Below, piece after piece: positions 55,607 through 64,000 of a DNA stretch of 64,000 nucleotides. The DNA lies in NCBI GenBank assembly GCA_902805475.1, contig CADCSX010000008.1:1736001-1800000 (forward strand), given 5' to 3'. The position numbers and the translations under genes were made by a program. The notes below the pieces were generated by a model that worked only from the letters and a program-made list of their open reading frames with translations, did no database searches and had not been told where the DNA came from. Numbering within the stretch: the stretch's first letter is position 1; each line of letters starts with the position of its first letter. The DNA comes from Entonaema liquescens. Lineage: Eukaryota; Ascomycota; Sordariomycetes; Xylariales; Xylariaceae.

Positions 55607-57256
55607 TTACGCCCTCTCGCTGCCACGTAGCCGCACGGCCTGGCCGTACTTCTGTAGCTTGGTAATCAGCTGATCGCCCTGCTTGACGACGTCCTGGTAC
55701 TGCTTGTTCTTGTCGTCGGGGCGGTTCGTCTCAATGACGCCTTTGCCCGTCACGCGGTCGATGGTGCAGGGGATGCGGCCGGCAGCGATGAACTTGGCGA
55801 GATCACTATGGGGTGGGGTAAAAGGTTAGTTATTAAAAAGCATGTAAGAGAAGAAGAAAGGGGTAAGTATAAGTATATAGACAGATAAGATAGATAAAAA
55901 GACATACCGGTCGAGGAAATCAACGGTAATACCAAAGTCGTTGGCCATGCTCTCGAGGCCGACGACGCGGTAGCTCTGGAGCAGCTGCTGGTAGGCGCGG
56001 AGGCGCATCTCGCGGATGAACCAGCCCTTGTGCTCGTGGAGGTAGCGGTCCTGGGTGAGGAACTGCTCCTCGACGAGGGCGAGGGCCTGGAAGAAGAGCT
56101 TGTAGTGGCCGTTGTACAAGCTGTTGACGAGCTGGGCGAGGGGCGAAAAGTCGACAGCGAGCTCGGCCTCGGGCTGGTCCGAGCCCGTGCCGAGCGTCGT
56201 CAGGTTGACGGCCGTGGTGGTCTTGGTGGGCGCCGTGGGGGAGACGGTGTCCTTAGCAGCGTCGCGCATCTCGGCGTCCTCGGCTCCGGGGCCAGCAGAG
56301 ATAGCGCCCGACAGTGCGAGAAGCTTGTCGTCGCCGTCGGCGCCTAGGATCGCTTTGATCTCGGGGGCGTCGACGACCTTGCTTTTGAAGTCGACTCGCT
56401 TGAGGGAGACGGAGCCGGCCAGGACGGAGTACACGACAAGGCTGGAATAGGTACATAATTCGTAGCTGGTGAATGTCGACAGGGAGTCGAGGAGGAGGGG
56501 TGCGGCAAGGTTGTGGGAACGGACGGTTAGCAAGTGGAGGCCCTCGTAGGCCTTAAGACGGTTGCGGCGGTCCCAGTCACCACCACTTTCGACCAGCGTC
56601 TTCGCGCGCGCGACGTGCTTCTTTACTAGAGCCTTGTCGCCGTAGAACAGTCCCATGCGGATTATTGCTAGTACCAGGTCGATCTTGGTGCCCAGGATGC
56701 CCGTCTTCTCGAAGACGTCTTCATAGGCTGCTATCGCCTTGTCCTGTTACGAGGTCGTCAGTAATAGATAAGCTATATAGCAGCTCAAAGATAGAAATAC
56801 CTTATCTCCAATCTTAGCGAAGAAATCGGCACGCTTCCCCTTCGCAGCCATGATTTCTGTCTCGCCAGCCTGCTCAACAGCTTCATCCTCCTCCTTCTGG
56901 AACTCCTCTAGCTCCTTGTCGTTTTCCGCCTTCAACCTATTGTAAACATCCTCGTCCCAAGGTAACGTCGCACCCACATTCTTGCTAGCGACCATGCCTG
57001 CAGCGCTTGGTTTCCGGCCTGTGGGCTTCTGAGGTGCTGACGTCGATGAGGTCTCACCGGTAGCATTCAGGATGCCCTCGGTGGGGTGTGCCAGGTACTT
57101 ATACAGAGGGGCCATCTTATGCTCGTTAATTCCATCTTGTAAACTCTTAATTGCAGCCTGTTGGGCGGGTCGGGTAGCATAGGGATTTGTGATGGTGAAG
57201 ACGTGCTGGGCTAGAGGTAGAGGAGGCCATTTCGCATATTGGGGGTCGGAACCCAT
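55607..57256 (-). CDS. RPN7: 26S proteasome lid subunit Rpn7 (PSMD6)
   Basis: PCI-domain subunit of the proteasome regulatory particle lid. Exons 56801-57256, 55908-56743 and 55607-55805 with 57- and 102-bp introns; 496 aa, phases intact. The N-terminus MGSDPQYAKWPPLPLAQHVF and MAPLYKYL match the family. The helical repeat core includes TKIDLVLAIIRMGLFYGD and FTSYELCTYSSLVVYSVLAG, and the PCI part has FIREMRLRAYQQLLQSYR, VDFLDRDLAKFIAAGRIPC and VTGKGVIETNRPDDKN. Two low-complexity inserts (about residues 66-88, Ser/Pro/Lys, and about 300-340, Ala/Thr-rich) make it longer than yeast Rpn7 (about 430 aa). Divergent from the cap methyltransferase gene. Confidence 0.95.
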
Positions 57257-57932
57257 GATGAAAGAGGGGAAGAATTGGTTGTGAGCTTTTTTATAAGGAG
57301 TACCGAAAAGAGAGAAGAATCGTGGTATGTAAAACCTCTAAATAATTGGAATGACGTCGTCGTGGGTAGTTGATGAAGCTTCTCACAATATGAAAATAAT
57401 AAGGTTGAATAATGTTGAATACCTAAAAGGTTGATAATAGAAAGAGCTGCTGTTTTGCCAACGGTTGCAAGCAGCTGCAGGCGGCCATCAGCGGACGTAA
57501 CTTTCACAACTAAACTTGGAAGTGAACCAATCATTGAGCACTTGTGGATCTTTTAGAGCCTCAAAGATACCTGGGTACTTATCTAGCAGCGCTGGGTAAA
57601 AAATGGTAAGGTACGGGTTACCCCGGCTCCTTATTAGCTCAATGCCAAGACTTGCTTGCCTTTTTTCTACCTTTTTACCTCACAGCTTCCGTATCACCTT
57701 ACACTAGGAGCTAACCTAGAGACGATCCAGAATACATTACATTCTTACCTTGATGTACTAACAATACCACTTTCCTCTTCCTTCCTTAACTTTTTATTTC
57801 TTAAGCAGTCTAAGAAATCAACCATAATAAATTACATATTCTAACTCATATCAATAGAATCCAATCCAACACCATCTATGTCAATTACACATCTCAACAG
57901 AAAACAAGTTCGAAATTATCTCGTCTCTCATC
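57257..57932. promoter_or_regulatory. Divergent promoter of RPN7 and ABD1
   Basis: 676 bp between outward-facing starts of two essential nuclear genes. AT-rich near the ABD1 start. I did not find an exact Rpn4/PACE site (GGTGGCAAA). Confidence 0.5.
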
Positions 57933-59444
57933 ATGGCAGGAGATAATGCTTCTGAAGAGCTACCTCAGCCCTTCGACGCAAAACATCTCGAACCCGCTAA
58001 AAGGCGTAAGGATTCCCGATCTCCCAGCAGAAATAACAGCAAGCGCCGCGAGAATAATCCAGATGGACCTTCCCTTGACGAACTACCTCAACCATTCGAT
58101 GCCAAGAAGCTTGAACCGGCGAAGAAACGGCAGCGCTCTAGATCACCATCCGATGCGCCCCGTAGACTCAAGCGCCCGGGTCGCGGCGCTCGCTTTTCTC
58201 AAGCAGAATCATCATCCATCCGCCAGCGCCATGAACAACGTGAGCGCGAGGCCGCCGAAGCTGCAGCTACCCAGGCTGTCTTAGATCAGAGAGGCATCAA
58301 CGACGTTGTCCGACAACATTATAACGCCGTACCGGAAAGGGGCCGCGACTGGAGGAAGACGGATAGTAGGATCAAAGGATTGAGGTCATTCAACAATTGG
58401 GTCAAAAGCACACTGATACAGAAATTCTCTCCCGACGAGGACCATACACCTGGCGCTCACGAGCGAGGGCGCGATTTGGCCGGTGCTAGAGATCACGAGC
58501 TACTCGTACTTGATATCGGATGTGGAAAGGGTGGTGACCTAGGCAAATGGCAGCAAGCGCCACAGAGAGTTCAACTATACGTGGGGTTGGATCCCGCCGA
58601 TGTTTCAATTGATCAGGCAAAAGAACGATACCGTAACATGACCCATCGCGGCGGCGGACGAGGTGGCAGGGGCGGTCATAGGGGTGGACGTCACCAACCT
58701 CCACCGTTCGACGCTCGTTTTTTCGTCAAGGACTGTTACGGCGAATCTATTGGTGATATAGACATCATCCGCCAGGTCGGATTTGACCATTCACCTATGG
58801 GGAGGAGCGGGTTCGATATAGTCAGCATGATGTTTTGTATGCATTACGCATTCGAGAGTGAAGAGAAGGCCCGCATGATGCTTCAGAACGTATCTGGTGC
58901 GCTAAAGAAAGGCGGCCGCTTCATAGGCTGTATACCTAACTCGGATGTAATCGGCGATAGAGTTGTCAAGTTCAACGAGTGGTACGCGAAAAAGAAGAAG
59001 GGCGAGACGACTGAAAACAAGGATGCCGAAAATAAGGACGACAAAGAGGATAAGGAGGAAGAAGAGGGCGAGGTCGAAGAAACAGCGGAGTGGGGAAACG
59101 ACCTATACCGGGTCAGATTTCCTGGGAAAACCCCCGAAGACGGCATTTTCCGACCCCCATTCGGATGGAAGTACAGTTTCTTCCTCGATGAGGCGGTGGA
59201 GGAAGTGCCGGAATACGTCGTGCCTTGGCCCGCGTTCCGTGCTATAGCAGAAGATTATAACCTCGAGCTACAGTATCATCAAAAGTTTGATGAGATTTGG
59301 GAAGCCGAAAAAGATGACCATATTCTGGGCCCTCTGAGTGAGCGTATGGGAGTTCGCGAGAGAGGTAGGGGGCCACTTCTGGTTACGCCCGAGGAAATGG
59401 AGGTTGCGGGGTTCTATCTAGCTTTCTGCTTCTATAAAGTATAG
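57933..59444 (+). CDS. ABD1: mRNA cap guanine-N7 methyltransferase
   Basis: Adds the N7 methyl group to the mRNA cap in the nucleus using SAM. Intronless, 503 aa. A disordered basic N-terminus contains two copies of an ELPQPFDAK-x-LEPAK motif (about residues 9-25 and 50-66). The catalytic domain begins VVRQHYNAVPERGRDWRKTD. It holds the SAM motif I LVLDIGCGKGGDLGKW, LYVGLDPADVSIDQAKERYR, FDIVSMMFCMHYAFES and the later KYSFFLDEAVEEVPEYVVPW and FYLAFCFYKV at the C-terminus. Two inserts stand out: an RGG-type tract (RGGGRGGRGGHRGGR, about residues 239-253) after the second motif, and a Lys/Glu/Asp-rich loop at about 350-388. These sit where loops are expected, so activity should be retained. Confidence 0.95.
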   Translation: MAGDNASEELPQPFDAKHLEPAKRRKDSRSPSRNNSKRRENNPDGPSLDELPQPFDAKKLEPAKKRQRSRSPSDAPRRLKRPGRGARFSQAESSSIRQRHEQREREAAEAAATQAVLDQRGINDVVRQHYNAVPERGRDWRKTDSRIKGLRSFNNWVKSTLIQKFSPDEDHTPGAHERGRDLAGARDHELLVLDIGCGKGGDLGKWQQAPQRVQLYVGLDPADVSIDQAKERYRNMTHRGGGRGGRGGHRGGRHQPPPFDARFFVKDCYGESIGDIDIIRQVGFDHSPMGRSGFDIVSMMFCMHYAFESEEKARMMLQNVSGALKKGGRFIGCIPNSDVIGDRVVKFNEWYAKKKKGETTENKDAENKDDKEDKEEEEGEVEETAEWGNDLYRVRFPGKTPEDGIFRPPFGWKYSFFLDEAVEEVPEYVVPWPAFRAIAEDYNLELQYHQKFDEIWEAEKDDHILGPLSERMGVRERGRGPLLVTPEEMEVAGFYLAFCFYKV

Positions 59445-60714
59445 GTATTCTGTCGATGGGCGAGAGGTCTTAGCTTGGGTGGTTAGTGAATGACAGACAC
59501 ACCACAACGAATGGATATGTTTTTTCATGACACGGGATGTGTTACCTGGGGGCCTCGAGCGAGAATCTAAAAGCCATGATAAAAGGCCAGTATAGCAATG
59601 CAATGAATGCTTCGATGTTTGTACATCGTATAGAGAATTGTATATGCCCGAGGGCAATTCTCACTAAACAATCTACCTCATATGAGGGAGCTAATTAATA
59701 ATATCAAGACGTCTTACCAATGCTTGTCCTACCCACCCGTCCAGTCAAGGAGTCATAAAGGACTGGGTATTTCACCAGCGTCCAATACAGTAGACTATTT
59801 CCTCACCTTCTATACCCACTTTCTATATCCGGAAATACTACTAAGTTACTATTGGCCAAGCTGATAGATACCTATGTTTATCTTGCGCTGCCTACTGGCT
59901 ATAAAATGCTTCTCGTGTTACGTTCAGTGCTGAAAGGAAAACAGTATAATACTCCATACAAATCCAGAAGAGACAAGGCTACAATAAAGATGACGAATAG
60001 AAGTATGCCTCCACCCCGTTTCGATATCCTCATCCAAAATGTCCTCTCATTCTACGCCTGACTAATACCACCCTTTTCCAAGCCTCCCGTACTGCGTAGC
60101 CGCGCCTCATGGTGAACTAACTAGCCGCGTTCTGTTTCTCCCATTCCCCCCTCCTACTCATACATATAATACGCTAAACATGGACAAAGTAACTAGGTAG
60201 GTAAAAAACAAAAGAATAAAATAGCGTGAATCGTAAAGAAAACCACCAGTTAAGGGTAAGATGTAGTGTGGTCATAGAAATAGTACTGCACCACCGTGTC
60301 CTACCGCCACCGCCGCCGTGCTATCCTCGTACATCCCATCCCTGGACCCGCTACCCCATAGGTTAGGTATGTTAAAAGAAACCTCCTCTCCGTCCCTCCC
60401 CCTTTCCGACCCCAAGCCGTTGGGTTCCTTACCCCCTAACCACGCGGTCTGACAATAACAAGGAGAAATTCATTATAACGCCGTGAAGCTTATCCCTACG
60501 ATCCCTATCTACCCGCACCATTCATCCCACTCCCCAGCCCAGCCCAGTCCAGTTTAGATCCTAGCTAGCTAACTAACTAGCTAGTCGGCCCTCCGAAGGC
60601 GCTCGTCTATATAGATAGATAATTAGGTAGGCAGTTAGGCAGTCAGATCGTTAGATCCTCGCGGCCACGTTTAGTAACACATGCGCGCGCGGCCATCCTA
60701 TCGCCTGGCGCGGC
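59445..60714. other. Convergent intergenic region
   Basis: No supported gene. Contains CTAGCTAGCTAACTAACTAG-like words near 60,570 and TAGGTAGG motifs. Probably 3' UTRs plus spacer. Confidence 0.5.
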
Positions 60715-61881
60715 TTACCCGTGCACCCGCCCGTCGTGCCCGTAGCCTCGGCCAAACGACATGTCGGGCGGGCCTTGGTCCACGCCCACGCCTACGCCCC
60801 CCACGACGCCCTGCGGCGCCGGGCTGTAGTAGCCCAAGCCACTACCTCCGCCGTTACGGTGGTTTGCGTTTGCGCTTGCGTAGTCGGTGGCGTAGGGGGG
60901 TTTGTTATTCCCGCTTCCGTTCCCGTTCCCGGTTCTGGTTCCGGAGTACGTGGCGAGGCCGCTGAAGTACACCGTCGACGGCCCCTCGTCCTGCTGGTGA
61001 TGGTGATGGTGATGATGGTGGTGGTGGTGATAATCTTCTAGCCCCGCGACAGCGTCGTCGTCGTCGGGGTCTTTCTTAAGGGGTGTTGACGTTGTTGTTG
61101 TTGTTGTTGTTGTTGCTGCTGCTGTTTCCCAGCCGTACGGCAGGGTCCCCGGAGCAGAGAGGAAGGCCTTGGGCTTGTCGAAGGAACTGTTGGGGGAGGG
61201 AAAGGGGGTTAGTTACATGGCCATTTTATGAAGGGTGGTGTCGTTTATATCCCGGGAAAGAACCTACTTGTTCGTGTTGGCGAAGACGGCGTGTTGCTGC
61301 TGCTGGTGTTGCTGCTGGTTCATGCGCACCGGCATCGCGAGGTGGCCGTCTGCGTCTCCCAGCTTCATCATCACGCGAGGTAGGAGCGCTCTCGCGTCAC
61401 CGATAGTGGCGGCGGCAGCAGCAGCAGCAGCAGATAGAATCGGAGACGCCGTGTCTGAACCACTTGTAAAACTGCTGCCCTCGTCGGCGCTACCGCTACT
61501 GTTGCTCGCGCTTGGCGACACGCGCTTCCGGCAGTTGTACTTGCGGACGCCCCAGCGGATCAGACGGCCCCTATACGCTCTAACACTAGTGATTTCGCGA
61601 GTCTCAGTAACGCGTCTATTTTGCCATTCATCTAGTTACAACATCAAGGTAGGTAGGTTGTCTGTATTGAGTGAAGGGGGTGGTGAATAGGGAGGGAGTG
61701 CAGAAATATGATAGAAAGACAGAAAGGAAAAGAAAGAAAGAAAAAAAAAGGAAAGGGGAGTTAGTCCTCACGAGGCTTTGAACCCGTACTGATCGATCAT
61801 AATCTGCCGCACGACGGAAAGCGTATTGTCGGCGTAAAGATCCTTAATGGTAGCTTCATACTTATTCCATGCTTTCGTCAT
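60715..61881 (-). CDS. Clr5-domain protein with homopolymer tracts
   Basis: Three exons rebuilt from the minus strand: 61772-61881, 61268-61585 and 60715-61186, total 299 aa, with phases matching throughout. The N-terminal 50 residues form a Clr5 domain (PF14420): MTKAWNKYEATIKDLYADN, VRQIMIDQYGFKAS, then across the intron VRAYRGRLIRWGVRKYNCRK. Clr5 domains are named after the Neurospora regulator CLR-5 region and are thought to bind DNA, but their function is poorly defined. The remainder is low complexity: Ala8, HQQQQH, Thr8, Asp4 and an 11-residue His tract, then Gly/Tyr/Asn. The 186-bp first intron has a GTGAGG donor; the second (61187-61267) has GTAGGT...ACAG. Probably nuclear; targets unknown. 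Confidence 0.85.
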
Positions 61882-63682
61882 TTTGATAATTATTGTGTGG
61901 CAAAGAAGCAGCTCATAGCAAGGAATTCCAAGTTTAAGTCATTACTTTTTTTTCTTCCCGGGGAGGAGGCGAAAGATGTAAGGGGACGGAGGTTTGATTA
62001 TGGTGCCTTGGACGGCATAGGTCGGTCCTCATAGTTCTCAGGATACACTGCGAGTAAAGCAGGAGTAAAGTCAGAGCCTCACCGAACGGCTCCTCTCGCA
62101 CATGTGCGGGGAGCTTGGATGATCTTTTGGGAAAGGGGGGCTTTGTCACTGACGAAGGAGGGCTTAAACAGAAGGGTATTTGCCTACAAGTTAGGCTTAG
62201 AGGACCCTGAGCAGAGGCAGGCTACGGGCTGTCTACCTACCTAGGTATCTCTCTCCCCGTTGCCTTCCTCTTTTTAAGTCCGAGTGTCTTTGCGCGTACC
62301 CCTAGGCCGGGTTGTTAAGAGGCTTATTATGATATGACCTTGTAGTTGTAGAATCACCCTAACCAAAAAGCCTTACCGTACCTAGGTAAAGAACATGTTA
62401 GGACTCGGAGGAAAGCCCGTCCTTAGCGGGTATGGTTTGCTTGTCCTTGCAGATCTGGGGAAGAATTAGCGAGGAAAATACACACGTCTGTGTAGGATAC
62501 AGCCACTTCAGAGCCTGCTTCTCTAGCGCCATCATCGTGGCAGGATAGAATGGTAACTATTGCATGGTAAGGCAGTCATGTAAGATTCCGATTATTTAAG
62601 AGAGCAATCCTCGGGGATTATTATTGCGAAAATTACTAGACTATACTCAAGGTCTCTTTGCTAAAATGCCTTTCCATGATCTATCGCCAACTCGAGATCA
62701 AGAGCCTATCGACCCCCACGATCAACAGATCAGCTCACCTTGTAGTAATTGCGCTCCTCACCTGAGGCTGATAGTTCTCACCCACACTAGACGGCCGATG
62801 GCGTCGCCAATCGCTAATTGAAGCTGCGTTACCCTGGAGTGTAGTACATGGCTGGTTGTAGCTGGTCTATCTACCTTACTATAAATAGTCCGCCATTTTC
62901 ACCGGGCGGCTGTTGAAACCAACTCCAAAGTAAGAAGTTGAGTCAACAGTACATAAAGGCTGCGTTCTGCTTTATCTAAGCGATGACGAATATTAGATAT
63001 TATAATTAACCATCATTAAGTTCAAGGCGTGTACAATATCCCTTAGAATCCTGATGTTAGTTAGCGCTTACACAGTTCTGGGATCATTAAGGGGCTTCTT
63101 AATCAAGGGTATTATTAACTCTCTCTGGTAAATACTTAGAGCTGCTTCCGAAATCTCAATGGTGAAGCGTAATCTATAAGCCAGCAACGACTTTGATCTC
63201 ACGAGTAGAGTATATGGTTATATTTAAATAATCCCTAGTTTAAAGGCCTATGAAATGAACAATTTAAGATGTATTCATTAATGCTGTTAAGTCATAATAA
63301 GTAATGTCAAAAAGCCACAGTAAGAAGATATAATACCACCTCATCCTTCTACCTATAAGCGATACCCTTTCGGTCTCAATTGCTTACGCATACTAATTCG
63401 GTCACATTCCCAAGCACCCCGCTCCCTGGTATCTCTTGGTTTGTCCTTGCTCTTCATTATATCGGATTTACACTTTAAGCCGCATCGCCGCGCCCCACGA
63501 TGACGTTTCCTATGTGCTACTCAGACCTCCCGTAAAAGCCAAGGGCAATGCCCTTCAAGTTATACTCGGCAAGGCTCCATGAAAATTGAGGCTTCTTCGA
63601 CGCCCAGTTCATAATTCCCTCATCTTAATCGCGAAGAGCTTCCAATCTCTTTTAACTCAGCGAAATAAGGCAAGCTGGATCA
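61882..63682. other. Intergenic region
   Basis: 1.8 kb upstream of the Clr5 gene and beyond the stop of the PH-domain gene. TACCTACCTAGGTA occurs at about 62,235. No gene supported. Confidence 0.5.
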
Positions 63683-64000
63683 CTAGGCAGATGCCTTCTT
63701 CTCCGCACCGTTCTTGAGAGTGTTTTGCCGAGTAACCGCAGGCGACAGGGTTGTAGGGCTACTGACGGTGCCACCACCCATGATACCTACGTCCTGTTCC
63801 TTGTGCGCACCAGAGTCAATCTTCTCGAGTTTTGATTTATCGCTGACAGAGCCAGGAAGGCTAGCATTTGGCGAAGATGGCGAGCTTTCATAAGCCGAAC
63901 CTGTTGCACCGGCTGCAATACGAATTGCATCAAACCATTTCTGAGCCTCGGCAGCTGAGTGGGCTATGAAGTTCAGTTCAGAAGTGCCAGCGAGTTTACT
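63683..64000 (-). CDS. PH-domain protein, C-terminal part (5' end outside window)
   Basis: The minus strand from the window edge is open to a TAG at 63683, giving 105 residues. It starts inside the last strand and helix of a pleckstrin-homology domain: ELNFIAHSAAEAQKWFDAIR, where the Trp in the final helix is the PH hallmark. A disordered Ser/Gly/Lys-rich tail follows, ending LKNGAEKKASA. Fungal proteins of this type include Slm1-like eisosome and PI(4,5)P2 effectors, but the part that would decide is off the window. The reading frame was chosen because it is the only stop-free one with a domain match. Confidence 0.7.
   Translation of the reverse strand, partial: SKLAGTSELNFIAHSAAEAQKWFDAIRIAAGATGSAYESSPSSPNASLPGSVSDKSKLEKIDSGAHKEQDVGIMGGGTVSSPTTLSPAVTRQNTLKNGAEKKASA

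Overview
The window comes from a filamentous ascomycete (Pezizomycotina, most likely Sordariomycetes). The evidence is short 50-130 bp introns with GTAAGT/GTATGT-type donors, CTAAC/CTTAC-like branch points and TAG/CAG acceptors; fungus-restricted families (HET, Clr5, DUF3632, Pth11-type rhodopsin domain, the 'MCYF' cysteine protein); biotin genes with fungal architecture; and a DNA transposon relic with an extremely AT-rich core that looks RIP-mutated. The order is my inference. I saw no tRNA, rRNA or CRISPR array.

Layout, left to right. 1-645 is the 3' end of a single-pass membrane protein. 1600-7780 is an Mlp1/TPR nuclear-basket coiled-coil protein. 8268-9017 is a short-chain dehydrogenase-like protein without the YxxxK catalytic motif. 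9.0-12.8 kb is gene-poor and holds a 617-bp terminal-inverted-repeat element. 12767-13837 is a zinc-independent medium-chain reductase. 16296-17782 is a Pth11-type membrane protein with a damaged-looking 5' part. 20241-20890 is an unknown protein, 21821-22841 a DUF3632 protein, and 24233-26582 a secreted GH74 xyloglucanase. 27291-27464 encodes a 57-residue Cys-rich protein with a 5'UTR intron.

27786-28571 (MED7) and 29235-30333 (ZNF830-like zinc finger) are divergent. 30881-32255 is an F-box protein. 32.3-39.1 kb is a gene desert. 39111-39443 is a conserved 110-aa cysteine protein and 40773-41366 an N-myristoylated Ragulator/EGO subunit (LAMTOR1/Meh1-like). 42139-48055 is a complete three-gene biotin cluster: bioDA (-), bioF (+) and bioB (-). 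49647-52111 is a HET-domain protein. 53601-55099 is alanine aminotransferase and 55607-57256 is the proteasome subunit RPN7. 57933-59444 is the mRNA cap guanine-N7 methyltransferase, 60715-61881 a Clr5-domain protein, and 63683-64000 the C-terminus of a PH-domain protein.

The clearest functional unit is the biotin cluster. BioF makes the 8-amino-7-oxononanoate (KAPA) intermediate and carries a PTS1-like C-terminal PRL. BioDA converts KAPA to dethiobiotin, and BioB, with a mitochondrial presequence, inserts sulfur. Two housekeeping genes (MLP1 and the ZNF830-like gene) are each broken by a single-base length change in an A-run, and the HET gene has a possible third break. This suggests homopolymer errors in the source assembly, although real lesions cannot be excluded. 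Most gene models here were rebuilt by hand from splice signals and frame continuity, and every multi-exon model was checked for phase.
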